Assembly: GCA_017649745.1 (NCBI GenBank)
Contig: JAGCGE010000136.1
Location: 1-28,946 of the forward strand
Length of the DNA: 28,946 nt
Direction: 5' to 3'
DNA from: Clostridiales bacterium
Lineage (GTDB): Bacteria > Bacillota_A > Clostridia > Saccharofermentanales > Saccharofermentanaceae
How positions within the stretch are numbered: the first letter of the stretch is position 1; each line of letters starts with the position of its first letter. A program made the position numbers and the translations under genes. Below are positions 16,464-24,399 of this stretch, one piece after another. The notes under the pieces were generated by a model. That model was not told where the DNA came from, searched no databases, and saw nothing but the letters and a program-made list of their open reading frames with translations.

Positions 16464-17264
16464 TCACTTGTCAGTTGCTATCTTCAATAGTATTTTCGGG
16501 ATAGCATTATATCTAGATGCGTTATATCTGTCTTTTTGCTCCTGCGTGCGAAGGACCAGTGATTCACCGGTTGCTGAGTTATCAGATACTACCAGCAGAG
16601 CAATCGCAGGCTTTTCCATAAGATCTGCCATCAGATAAAAAGAAGATGTTTCCATCTCGATCAGACTCACACCGAAACTCTTTATAAAATCCATATGTGC
16701 ATATTCGCACAAAACGCTGTCTGTACAGAACACCGGTTCCTGTCTTATCTCATAGCCCATGTCGCGAACAAGTTCCGTTATCTTAGAAACATATTCGGGA
16801 TCGTTGGGATAAACTTTTCCAAAAGGCTTATATTGTGTTATATCCTCCATGAGATAACCGTTTGCGAGATTACCCGAAATGCTATAAGAAGGTGTGCAGA
16901 TCGCTCCGATATTTATATCTTTCGTAAGAGATCCTACCGCTCCAAGGAAAATCAACTGATCGAAATCAAGCACAGCACATAAAGACAATTCATCTATAAG
17001 AGAACATGCACCTGGGCTGGTCTGGATCCAGGCCATTAGAAATCCATCGCCTTTCACCTCGTATCCGGTAATATAGGAATGCGTTGCCGTACATGTGATC
17101 TCTACATCAAATCCCTTCATTATCTTCGGCGGAATCCATCCGGGTGCAACAACAAGAATATCGTAATGCTTGTTCGTGCTTAATCCGAATTCAGTATATA
17201 TCGCAGCAGTGTAGTCCTTTGTAGAACTGTCTGCTTCAAAAATGTCTCTCAATCGTTTCTTCAT
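16464..17264 (-). CDS. Nucleoside phosphorylase-like protein (PNP/UDP family)
   Basis: The product is 266 residues long, the normal size. Family hallmarks are a Gly-rich strand-turn FLGAVGSL (near 107-113; usual form GxxGxL) and the nucleoside-binding segment SLIEMETSSFYLMADLM followed by ALLVVSDNS, which matches the E-M-E ... SD pattern of purine nucleoside and uridine phosphorylases. Such enzymes split nucleosides with phosphate into base and ribose-1-phosphate. The substrate cannot be assigned, and a hydrolase or divergent binding role is possible. Its ATG overlaps the stop of the upstream lipoprotein gene (TAATG), with GGAGAGG as ribosome binding site, so translation is coupled. No convincing terminator was seen downstream. 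Confidence 0.8.
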   Translation of the reverse strand: MKKRLRDIFEADSSTKDYTAAIYTEFGLSTNKHYDILVVAPGWIPPKIMKGFDVEITCTATHSYITGYEVKGDGFLMAWIQTSPGACSLIDELSLCAVLDFDQLIFLGAVGSLTKDINIGAICTPSYSISGNLANGYLMEDITQYKPFGKVYPNDPEYVSKITELVRDMGYEIRQEPVFCTDSVLCEYAHMDFIKSFGVSLIEMETSSFYLMADLMEKPAIALLVVSDNSATGESLVLRTQEQKDRYNASRYNAIPKILLKIATDK

Positions 17265-17788
17265 TATCTTTCCTCTCCAAATTCTTCCACACTCATATAT
17301 TCGCCGGTTTCAGGATCTTTTTCCAGATACTCTATGTAATAGATACCTACTTTGTCTTTATCTTTGGAATCATAGAGAATGCCACTGACAAAAATACGGG
17401 CACCGTCATCGTTGACGTAGTACATCGTGTAAATAAATTCGTTCCCGTCAGGTCTGTAACTGTTCCCCTCAGGATCGCTCGGATCACCTAAGAATTTAAA
17501 CGAAGTATATCTGTCCATGTCTTTGGATGAAGTATTTTCTATGTCACACTTGTCAAGAAACTCCTGCAGATCATCTTCGGTCAGATCATTTTCTTCAAGC
17601 ATATAAGGAGACATAAGTTCATAAAGATCGCCGGCATCTTTATCCACTATAGCCTCAGCCACTTCTTCGCGGTCAAAATCCCATCTGTTGCTATATTTAT
17701 CCAATAATGAACATCCGCCAACCATAACAATGGACAAAACCATAAGTATGGTGGAACCGATCAAAAATACGACACTTTTCTTTTTCAT
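17264..17788 (-). CDS. Small lipoprotein, DUF5104-like
   Basis: The product is 174 residues long. The signal peptide ends in V-G-G-C with Cys26 as the lipidation site. The mature part is acidic; an alpha-helical first half (AEAIVDKDAGDLYELMSP) is followed by beta-strands with YTMYYVNDDG and VGIYYIEYL. This resembles the DUF5104 group of clostridial lipoproteins, whose function is unknown; the match is by eye only. AAGGG lies about 10 nt before the ATG. It is the first gene of an operon with the phosphorylase-like gene, which overlaps it by one base, behind a promoter at 17851. Confidence 0.72.
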   Translation of the reverse strand: MKKKSVVFLIGSTILMVLSIVMVGGCSLLDKYSNRWDFDREEVAEAIVDKDAGDLYELMSPYMLEENDLTEDDLQEFLDKCDIENTSSKDMDRYTSFKFLGDPSDPEGNSYRPDGNEFIYTMYYVNDDGARIFVSGILYDSKDKDKVGIYYIEYLEKDPETGEYMSVEEFGEER

Positions 17789-17850
17789 AAAAATATACCC
17801 TTATCCCAACATAAAAAAATTATGCTCCAAGGTTTCCCTCAGATAAGGAA

Positions 17851-17896
17851 ATTATATCATCTTGGTAATGTCTTTTTTATGTAAGTAAACTTACTT
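17851..17896 (-). promoter_or_regulatory. Extended -10 promoter with an upstream palindrome
   Basis: On the minus strand TGATATAAT (17851-17859) would start transcription near 17844, giving a leader of about 56 nt to the gene at 17788. Upstream at 17881-17896 lie two overlapping dyads, GTAAGT-AA-ACTTAC and AAGTAA-AC-TTACTT. Their position just beyond the -35 region suits an activator or repressor site. Confidence 0.5.
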
Positions 17897-17963
17897 TAGA
17901 AGAAATCCTTCGTCAATTACCTGCAAGCTGACACAAGTATCAGGGAGCTTTGTACAGTATTTT

Positions 17964-18407
17964 TCACTCATGCAGTATAGGTTTGCCTATTGATCGTAAA
18001 TAACTGTTCAGGTAAAACAAAGTGCAATTCAGATTCGGATCAGAAGGATCATAGCATATCAGCTGATGTTTCCTTACCTGAAATGCAGGACTGCCCTCAC
18101 CTTTTCCGGTATAGGTCTGACCATCAACTTCAAATTCATATGTAACGTAAAACACGCTATCTGAACTATCTATAGTGTCTTCTTTCATGGTACGACCGGT
18201 CCCAACACCTGATTTCAAAAACGTCTCCCAATGATGTTCGATAATCTTCCCTTCTGCCCGTCCGGTATAGTTCTTATACCGTTCTTCTTTTTCCTTTTGC
18301 TCTGCTTTTAATCTTTCTTGGTTTGCCGGACTGTAATACCGGATCCTGCAAATGATCGAAGAGACTACAACAGATACCACGAGTCCAATTAAAAGATATT
18401 TCATCAT
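17964..18407 (-). CDS. Single-pass membrane protein with DUF3592-like domain
   Basis: The product is 147 residues long from the ATG at 18407. One N-terminal membrane helix (about 3-20) is followed by a charged linker (KAEQKEKEERYKNY) and a beta-rich domain of DUF3592 character: GKIIEHHWE, VFYVTYEFEVDGQTYTGKGEG, and the end motif ICYDPSDPNLNC. The same kind of domain occurs in the protein at 12613-14142. The start at 18407 has AGGAG 7 nt upstream; the longer frame to 18431 does not. Function unknown. No clear terminator separates it from its neighbours on the same strand. Confidence 0.75.
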   Translation of the reverse strand: MMKYLLIGLVVSVVVSSIICRIRYYSPANQERLKAEQKEKEERYKNYTGRAEGKIIEHHWETFLKSGVGTGRTMKEDTIDSSDSVFYVTYEFEVDGQTYTGKGEGSPAFQVRKHQLICYDPSDPNLNCTLFYLNSYLRSIGKPILHE

Positions 18408-18535
18408 ACAAAATCTCCTATAACGGCTCATTAAGCGCTAGAGTTGGCATTTTATCGACATTGGATACAATTTTACAATATTATAGTTTTCTCTCATAAT
18501 TCACCACTGCCTTGTACAAAATAATCAGTCAGAAC

Positions 18536-19366
18536 TTATTTTGTCAGAGCCTTGATCAATTCGGAATCGGCGTTGTAATGAGGCATGTTAATCTCAAAAT
18601 ACAATCCGCTAACATACCCTTCGGGAATGTTTTTAGGAAGTTTTCCTTTGCCTATTATCTGATAATCTCTTTTCTTAAAATGGAATAAGGAACTCGGTGT
18701 CGAAAAGTACGATGAATCATGGAATTTCACACGCTTCAGTTTTTCTATTGCGATATCATCTATAGAATCGTAGATACCTCCAAGCAGACTATAACTTACC
18801 CACTTATCGCAGACATCGGGTACAAGTGAAGATACATAAGCGTTTCTGGTAAGTACTTTCTGGATAACAACATATTTATCGTTATACGATTCAAATTCTT
18901 TCTGTCTTATTTCGTTTCCGATAAAAGGTTTATTCAAAGTCTTCAATTTAAATGCTATATATACGCCGTCTTCGAAATAATCCACCATGTGATAATCAAG
19001 CTTTATCTTCTTTGGTTCACATTGGGGAGAAGTAATCTGCGTCCTGAATTTGGCAAGGACCTTGCGGCGTTCTTTCTCACAGCCGGCTTCGATCCAGCAT
19101 TCCATTCCGAAATCACTGTCGATCATCTCCAAGGCTTTGTTTTTGACCTGATCGGTGAGTATTCCCTTTTTCCACATAAAATCGGTCATTGAATAGAAGT
19201 AGTCGCACCACTCCTGTTCATCGCCCTCATCGAAAAGCTGTCTCACATAATGATCGATTTTTTGAACAGCTGTATCAACATCAAAATAGTAAAATGCGGC
19301 TTTATACTCAAGTATAAGATCTTGAGCGGTATCGTTTCCGGTTATGCTTGCACTCCATGCACCCAT
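18536..19366 (-). CDS. DUF4259-like protein of unknown function
   Basis: The product is 276 residues long. It begins MGAWSASITGNDTAQDL, close to the DUF4259 pattern MGAWG.g.f.nD.A.D; the first 100 residues are helical with several Trp and acidic residues. The rest is alpha/beta with no recognised motif, no signal peptide and no membrane helix. Proteins starting this way are often found as stand-alone cytoplasmic proteins in accessory regions, and some relatives are suspected immunity proteins; that is inference here. GGGGAGG lies 6 nt before the start. A 37-codon ORF with its own ribosome binding site precedes it by 56 nt on the same strand. Confidence 0.72.
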   Translation of the reverse strand: MGAWSASITGNDTAQDLILEYKAAFYYFDVDTAVQKIDHYVRQLFDEGDEQEWCDYFYSMTDFMWKKGILTDQVKNKALEMIDSDFGMECWIEAGCEKERRKVLAKFRTQITSPQCEPKKIKLDYHMVDYFEDGVYIAFKLKTLNKPFIGNEIRQKEFESYNDKYVVIQKVLTRNAYVSSLVPDVCDKWVSYSLLGGIYDSIDDIAIEKLKRVKFHDSSYFSTPSSLFHFKKRDYQIIGKGKLPKNIPEGYVSGLYFEINMPHYNADSELIKALTK

Positions 19367-19422
19367 AGTATCCTCCCCAAAAATTAAGCAGTCTTAGCCT
19401 GCAGTGCCAATTACTCTCGATG

Positions 19423-19536
19423 TTAAAATATTCTCGACAAGGAACCTTCCTCTTCAAATGTTGCTGTTCTGTATGTAAGATCATCCGGATTACCCTGATA
19501 CTGCCTGTATTCTGCACCTACTATTCCTATTCTCAT
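19423..19536 (-). CDS. Small ORF, 37 residues, upstream of the DUF4259-like gene
   Basis: The ATG at 19536 has an excellent ribosome binding site (AAAGGAGTGAT, about 7-8 nt away), and a promoter lies 60 nt further upstream. The peptide begins MRIGIVGAEYRQYQGNPDD, contains LTYRTATFEEEGS and ends SRIF. The sequence looks protein-like, but it may also be the front of a longer gene broken by a frameshift: another frame stays open past its stop. It is probably cotranscribed with the gene at 18536. Confidence 0.45.
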   Translation of the reverse strand: MRIGIVGAEYRQYQGNPDDLTYRTATFEEEGSLSRIF

Positions 19537-19594
19537 TTCTCTATCACTCCTTTTATCTGTCCCAAGATTTGAGAAGCGTTATTTCTCCCCATCT

Positions 19595-19603
19595 ATTATA
19601 GCA
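19595..19603 (-). promoter_or_regulatory. Extended -10 promoter for the small ORF and DUF4259-like gene
   Basis: TGCTATAAT on the minus strand, 59 nt before the small ORF start. No clear -35 box. Confidence 0.55.
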
Positions 19604-19624
19604 AAGATACAATGAATGGTTCTT

Positions 19625-20608
19625 TTAGGCATCAAGACTTGCAAGGAACTCTGAAATCTTATCTGCGCAGTCCTCCGTCCTGTCGAGGAAGATAAGGTGA
19701 TCTCCCTTCAGATCATACACCTTAGTATTACCAAGCTTCTCGGCGTAAGTTAGCGCGCCTTCATAATCTGAAGCTGCTAAGTATAACTTCGGAATATCGT
19801 TTGTTTCTATGTGCTCCCATGTCCAGGATATAATTTCACCGGAATTAACATGGATCAGCTCATACTTACATGCATGTGAAGCATACGTTGAGTTAATTAA
19901 CGTGAAACCATCATTGCGATCATCAGGATCAAGGCAACTCATGACATCCCCATAGGCAGCGTTAATATCAAAGATTCTCGATAATCCGGTATGTGTCAGA
20001 AAATACGGAAGACGGGAACCGACCTCAGTGAGGATATTACCCGTGAATGAGCGTTTCTGTATCGTTTCATCAACCTTTTCTGCACTTGAAGGTAAAGTTC
20101 CATCCATGAAGATGCAGGCTTCGATCTCATCCGGATATGTGCTTTCCCAATAAGCCGTATACAAGCTGCCCAATGAATGACAAAGAAGAATATAAGGTCC
20201 TTCGATACCTGCATTTTTTAAAGCCGTACGATAATCTTCAACGACATAATCAACAGTCATAGGATCACGAACATCATCACTTAATCCGTACCCTGCTCGA
20301 TCAATGAAGACTAACTCATTATCATCCTCAAACTGAGAGGTCAATGGTCGCCAACCGATATACATCTCACCATCGCTCCAGCCGGAGAGTGTAACTATAG
20401 TATGTTTCCCACTCTCATTACCGGTAACATATACATTAAGCGAATGGTCCCCCGTCGATACAGGGTTATAGTATCCTTTATCCTTGATCGCATTGATTTC
20501 ACCGGTCATCTTACTATGGTTATATATCGATAACCCGGCAACAAATAGTAGCAAACAAACTACAATGCATCCCAGAACCTTAAGTATGATTTTTCCAATC
20601 TTTTTCAT
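19625..20608 (-). CDS. Membrane-anchored alpha/beta hydrolase
   Basis: The product is 327 residues long. An N-terminal hydrophobic helix (about 7-28) after a basic start anchors it, with the catalytic domain outside. The alpha/beta-hydrolase fold is clear: HTIVTLSGWSDGE (oxyanion region), FIDRAGYGLSD (103-111), the nucleophile elbow C-H-S-L-G with Ser145, a probable acid near LAASDYEG, and the catalytic His304 in KGDHLIF. The first elbow residue is Cys instead of Gly, as in several esterase subfamilies. The substrate is unknown; an ester or lactone is likely. AAAGGAG precedes the start. The XRE regulator gene lies 92 nt upstream on the same strand and may be cotranscribed. Confidence 0.87.
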   Translation of the reverse strand: MKKIGKIILKVLGCIVVCLLLFVAGLSIYNHSKMTGEINAIKDKGYYNPVSTGDHSLNVYVTGNESGKHTIVTLSGWSDGEMYIGWRPLTSQFEDDNELVFIDRAGYGLSDDVRDPMTVDYVVEDYRTALKNAGIEGPYILLCHSLGSLYTAYWESTYPDEIEACIFMDGTLPSSAEKVDETIQKRSFTGNILTEVGSRLPYFLTHTGLSRIFDINAAYGDVMSCLDPDDRNDGFTLINSTYASHACKYELIHVNSGEIISWTWEHIETNDIPKLYLAASDYEGALTYAEKLGNTKVYDLKGDHLIFLDRTEDCADKISEFLASLDA

Positions 20609-20700
20609 TTTTATTTACTCCTTTTTATTGATTTTTATGCATACAAAGATCACCTACGGTATTTCCGCAAGTAAGATCTATCTATCTAATTGTTAAGAGA

Positions 20701-21471
20701 TCATTTGTGCTTCTTTAAACGTAAGTAGCCGTTATTTATCATGGTCACATATACGATACTGGATATTCCTGCTGACACCATCAGCAGCATAAGCGTAATA
20801 AAGAGAAGTATTAAAACATCTTTCGCATCCAGTACTGCACAGATTATCATGGGAATGAAAGACATAACAATGAATACGATGCCGGCAAGGATCCCTGTGA
20901 GCCTGGTACGATCAAATTCTTTAATATAATCTTCGGCAACACCCTTAACGCCATAATCTATTTCACGATCAGGCTCCTTAAAATACTTAAATCTTTTCTC
21001 TCCCCACACTGCGATTATGATCATTATCACTGCACACAACACGAATATGATCAGTATGATAATGCCAATGCCAACTAATTTTTCATTCTCCGTTAACGAC
21101 AGGAAATAACTGGATACCGGAGATAAAACAAACAGAAAGATAGTGATAATTACCAATCTGGCTGTCTTTTTGCGGGTTGCAAAGTAATCCTGAGCCTCTT
21201 CAAGAGTTATAACCTTACGCGAAGGATCAGGCGAACTGACTTGAATTTTTGGTGTTCCCAAGTCATCCAGGTCCAGGTCATCCTTCAGAAGAAAATCAAC
21301 GGGAACTTCAAAGAAATCCGCAATAGCCATAACCTTGTTGATATCGGGTACAGACTGAGCCATTTCCCATTTCGATACCGCCTGACGGCTGACACCGATC
21401 TTATCCCCAAACTGTTCTTGAGTCAGACCGCTTCTTTTTCGTAGTTCGGTTATCTTTTCAGAAAATATCAT
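20701..21471 (-). CDS. XRE-family regulator with C-terminal membrane domain
   Basis: The product is 256 residues long. Residues of about 3-60 form a helix-turn-helix of the XRE/Cro type (GLTQEQFGDKIGVSRQAVSKWE). A linker carries a short acidic stretch (DLDLDDLG). Four hydrophobic segments follow (about 102-122, 130-153, 190-212, 217-240). The layout, a DNA-binding head tied to the membrane, is common in Clostridia and suggests a regulator that senses the envelope or a membrane ligand. The ATG at 21471, 5 nt behind AGGTGG, is preferred over the GTG 9 nt upstream that overlaps that site. It may regulate the hydrolase gene downstream and itself. Confidence 0.87.
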   Translation of the reverse strand: MIFSEKITELRKRSGLTQEQFGDKIGVSRQAVSKWEMAQSVPDINKVMAIADFFEVPVDFLLKDDLDLDDLGTPKIQVSSPDPSRKVITLEEAQDYFATRKKTARLVIITIFLFVLSPVSSYFLSLTENEKLVGIGIIILIIFVLCAVIMIIIAVWGEKRFKYFKEPDREIDYGVKGVAEDYIKEFDRTRLTGILAGIVFIVMSFIPMIICAVLDAKDVLILLFITLMLLMVSAGISSIVYVTMINNGYLRLKKHK

Positions 21472-21562
21472 ATGTACCACCTATTACTCTATTTGTATTT
21501 AATTCTAACACTTTGGCTTTCATATCGATATTGTCCTTTCGATTGGTGGCTTCATGATACAA

Positions 21563-21614
21563 AATATACCAGTGCTACTCTACCATTAACACCTTGCAAT
21601 CTGTCAACTGACAG
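21563..21614 (-). promoter_or_regulatory. Promoter and palindrome upstream of the XRE regulator
   Basis: On the minus strand the extended -10 TGGTATATT (21563-21571) is preceded by a poor -35 (TGTTAA). The 14-bp palindrome CTGTCA-AC-TGACAG (21601-21614) lies upstream of it and could be an autoregulatory operator. It also contains TTGACA on the minus strand, but at an unsuitable distance for a -35 box. Confidence 0.45.
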
Positions 21615-21644
21615 TGGAATTGCATAAAAACAGCCGGTTTTAAT

Positions 21645-21845
21645 ATGAAACTAACATTTGAAGACAAGAAAGAAATTTATAATTTGTATTGTCAGGGGTA
21701 TGGATACAAACTTATCGCACGTATCTACCATGTAAATCGAAGTACAATTCAGAATATTTGCAGATTGGCAGCAAGACATGGCTTAGATGTTTTTCAGAAA
21801 GATTTTATTAACCTTTACAGGGGGATTGATAGTAGCATTATATAG
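21645..21845 (+). pseudogene. Truncated IS3-type transposase OrfA (helix-turn-helix part)
   Basis: Only 66 codons remain. The first 48 or so match the N-terminal helix-turn-helix of IS3-family OrfA proteins: FEDKKEIYNLYCQGYGYKLIARIYHVNRSTIQN, then ARHGLDV. Complete OrfA proteins run to 100-170 residues and are followed by an integrase-domain OrfB, which is missing. After about residue 50 the frame continues into sequence that on the other strand encodes a different protein remnant. There is no clear ribosome binding site. It is a dead insertion-sequence fragment; family assignment is by eye. Confidence 0.6.
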
Positions 21846-21989
21846 TCTTTCTCCATGTGAACACTTATTACGCAAAACGAATAAGGCATGCAGATGTTTC
21901 TCAAGTCTTGATGGGCTTATTCCTACTTGCTTAGCTATAACATTTTTATCTGAAAAATACAGTGCAACTCGCTTATTACTTTCTCTCAT
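21783..21989 (-). pseudogene. C-terminal remnant of an Abi_2-type (HEPN) abortive-infection protein
   Basis: The 68-codon open frame contains IAKQVGISPSRLEKHLHAL, then FVLRNKCSHGERLYN. The R-N-K-C-S-H core is an R-x4-H HEPN ribonuclease motif, and its setting (W/L-x-x-L...LRN.C.H..R..N) is that of the C-terminus of Abi_2 (AbiD/AbiF-like) proteins, which normally have about 300 residues. The front of the gene is absent: the frame enters from the 3' end of the lipoprotein gene at 21976, overlapping it by 14 nt. It ends opposite the OrfA fragment, so a rearrangement junction lies here. It is unlikely to be functional. Confidence 0.55.
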
Positions 21990-24234
21990 CCAACACTGTC
22001 TGACATCTATCACTTATGATTGGTATTATCTCATCTATCGATTTACTACCCTGATAGTACGGTTGTATCTCTTCATCAATTATCGTGAAGATCTGTGTAT
22101 CCACAAATGATGAACACTCTGCCTTCATAAGCATATTCTTATATCTATCAATATCACTTTGATCAAGAAGCCTGACATTTGTTGACTGCATCCCAAGGGT
22201 AACATTGGCATCATCAATGGCTTTAACAGCATATTGTTCAAACGCGTTCGTGTTTATTGGATTTTCAGTTATATGTTTACTCTGTACTTCCTCACTTAAT
22301 AAGCACTTAATCAAGTCCCATGCAATCTGATCATCGGTAGCAGAAGTTGTAATAGCAACTGTATTGAAACCGGTAACCATAGGTCCTCTGCCATCCAATG
22401 AAGGAGCACCGTAAACGTCCCACGATTGAAAGCTTGCCGAACCTGATGTCATATCGTAGTAAATATCGTAGAATAAAGTCCATCTGGCCTTAGCAGTTGA
22501 TTGATCAGAACTGTATTCCGAGGATTCAGGAATGCTTTTACTCACATACTCAGTCATTTTTTTGAACATATCGTTATTAAGATCAATTCCCTTATCCTGA
22601 TCTATAAGATCATCCTGCATAGCAGCAAACAGAAGTTTAAGTGTCTCATACCTTGTAAACCCCGAACTGACAAATGGTTCCTTCCCATTACAAACGCTAC
22701 TTACAAGTTCACCATACTCATCATAGGTATAACCGATACCGTTTGCAGGAGCATTCTTTGAGTTAGTCATGATGCCTTCAATCTGGATTGATAATGGTAA
22801 TTGATACTGCTTATCATCAGATGAAAACGCTTTGAACGCATTCTGAAAATAATCTTCTCTATTTATTCCATTATCCCCGTCAATATATAAATTCAGATCT
22901 TTGAGATAAGGATCATTATTGATCTGAGTAACACCTCCCAATCCAATAACAATATCGGGTCCTTCACCATTTCTTATATCTTGGATTAATGAATTAACAA
23001 TATATGTTTGTGCAGAGACCAGGTCAGCGTTCGAGACTATATCACTGTACATCTGCGGTATCTCAACTACGTTTACATCATATCTGTCACTCACATAAGT
23101 AAAATACTCCGAACTCTCAGAATTATATTTCTTAACTCCTTCAGATAAAACCTTGTTTATTCCCCATATCTCCGCGACATCTATGATTTTTCTGCCTGAA
23201 AACGGATTATTATCTGCTTTTTCCAAAACAGTCATCTTACATCTTCCGATCGCCTCATTTCTCCAACTGCTTAGATCCAACATGATTATCTTGGTATCAT
23301 CAATATAATCTATAAATCCATTCTCCAAAGAATAAAGATCTGATTCACAGTAATTATAATCAAGGTACTCCGTCTCTTCCTTTGTTGTCGGATCATATTT
23401 TAACAACCTTGTTCCATGCTGTAAGTACAGATTACCATCACAACCAATACTGGCATGCTGATATGTGTTTAGTATCTTGTCTTCAAGAACTAGCGTTTCC
23501 AAACTGCACTCCTTCACATTGAAACGCCTGAAACTGAAATTCCCCTCAGTATCAACCATCGAGAAGATTACATCACCGCCATCATCATGATTACATTGGA
23601 ATATATTACCTTCAAGATCAGCATTATATATGCATTTACCACTCATATCTGCTACTGAAATTCCATTATAGAAAATCGAGTTCTCAAGGTATTGATACTG
23701 AATAAAGATTTCTTCGTTGACGATAACAGCCTTTCCTATCGTAACTGACTTATCTGTTTTTTCCAAATCTATAACACCACATTTTGTTAGTTCATTACCA
23801 TCTTCAGAAAATAAATACAAACTATTAATTGATCTTTCGCTATTATAATCGCATTCTGATGTGATCAAATATGTATGCTCGTCCTCACCAAAGACCACAA
23901 GATTCATAGAATAGTTTTGTCCGCTTGAAAGCTTTCCAATATCCGTCTTAGCAAGACTATTCCCCTTATAGTCATATTTCTCAAGGTATGTATCATTATC
24001 AAGAGAAACAACCAAGTAAAAATATCGATCAGTATAATACACAGGCTTAACGTTCGTATATGCATAACTATCATCACTAAGATACTGATCGCCCAAGACT
24101 AACTCTGTTGATTCAAAGAAAAGTGCATCATCCGGTACATTAGCCCAACTTCTGATCTGCTCATGTTTTGAACAGGAAGCAAATATGCACATCATGAATG
24201 TCAATAATAGAATTGCATTTATCTTCTTACCCAT
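21976..24234 (-). CDS. Large lipoprotein with C-terminal solute-binding-protein domain
   Basis: The product is 752 residues long. The lipobox F-A-S-C gives Cys21 as the lipidation site. Residues of about 30-340 are beta-strand rich with repeated short Tyr/Asp turns, possibly a propeller. From about 345 on it resembles family-1 extracellular solute-binding proteins: IRNGEGPDIVIGLGG, QYQLPLSIQIEGIMTNSKNA, GPMVTGFNTVAITTSA, and WDLIKCLLSEEVQSK. No permease or ATPase gene is near, so it may act as a sensor or scavenger instead of an importer subunit. GAGGGGA lies before the ATG. It follows a membrane-tethered XRE regulator and a 23-codon ORF on the same strand, with a perfect hairpin in its leader. 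Its 3' end overlaps an Abi remnant. Confidence 0.8.
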   Translation of the reverse strand: MGKKINAILLLTFMMCIFASCSKHEQIRSWANVPDDALFFESTELVLGDQYLSDDSYAYTNVKPVYYTDRYFYLVVSLDNDTYLEKYDYKGNSLAKTDIGKLSSGQNYSMNLVVFGEDEHTYLITSECDYNSERSINSLYLFSEDGNELTKCGVIDLEKTDKSVTIGKAVIVNEEIFIQYQYLENSIFYNGISVADMSGKCIYNADLEGNIFQCNHDDGGDVIFSMVDTEGNFSFRRFNVKECSLETLVLEDKILNTYQHASIGCDGNLYLQHGTRLLKYDPTTKEETEYLDYNYCESDLYSLENGFIDYIDDTKIIMLDLSSWRNEAIGRCKMTVLEKADNNPFSGRKIIDVAEIWGINKVLSEGVKKYNSESSEYFTYVSDRYDVNVVEIPQMYSDIVSNADLVSAQTYIVNSLIQDIRNGEGPDIVIGLGGVTQINNDPYLKDLNLYIDGDNGINREDYFQNAFKAFSSDDKQYQLPLSIQIEGIMTNSKNAPANGIGYTYDEYGELVSSVCNGKEPFVSSGFTRYETLKLLFAAMQDDLIDQDKGIDLNNDMFKKMTEYVSKSIPESSEYSSDQSTAKARWTLFYDIYYDMTSGSASFQSWDVYGAPSLDGRGPMVTGFNTVAITTSATDDQIAWDLIKCLLSEEVQSKHITENPINTNAFEQYAVKAIDDANVTLGMQSTNVRLLDQSDIDRYKNMLMKAECSSFVDTQIFTIIDEEIQPYYQGSKSIDEIIPIISDRCQTVLDERK

Positions 24235-24253
24235 ATCATTCCCCTCATTACAA

Positions 24254-24289
24254 CTTTGCTCAGATAGCTATAAGGCTATCTGAGCAAAG
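24254..24289 (-). promoter_or_regulatory. Perfect 15-bp stem-loop in the leader of the large lipoprotein gene
   Basis: Arms 24254-24268 and 24275-24289 are exact reverse complements, with the 6-nt loop TATAAG. It ends 19 nt before the start codon at 24234 and just ahead of the ribosome binding site. There is no T-run, so it is not a standard terminator on this strand; it may set the ratio of lipoprotein to regulator, stabilise the mRNA or bind a regulator. Confidence 0.65.
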
Positions 24290-24309
24290 AAAATTTAATA
24301 CCAATTCTA

Positions 24310-24381
24310 TTATGAAATGGTTCCTTGTGCTAATTCAGCCCCGCTTGAACTTGGATTAAGTGTTACGGAACACGTCATCAT
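24310..24381 (-). CDS. Small ORF, 23 residues, between regulator and lipoprotein genes
   Basis: AAAAGGAG follows directly on the stop codon of the regulator gene and lies 11 nt from the ATG at 24381. A second ATG follows at once. The peptide is MMTCSVTLNPSSSG, then AELAQGTIS. It is small, rich in Ser/Thr and has one Cys. Its place between a membrane-tethered regulator and a binding-protein-like lipoprotein would suit a signalling or leader peptide, but this is inference, and the spacing of the ribosome site is longer than usual. Confidence 0.35.
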   Translation of the reverse strand: MMTCSVTLNPSSSGAELAQGTIS

Positions 24382-24399
24382 ACCTGATGTTGCTCCTTT

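Noticed and set aside
19308..19517. 69-codon open frame on the minus strand
   Set aside because: It overlaps the DUF4259-like gene and the 37-codon ORF in another frame, has no ribosome binding site and a Cys/Arg-rich composition typical of a shadow frame.
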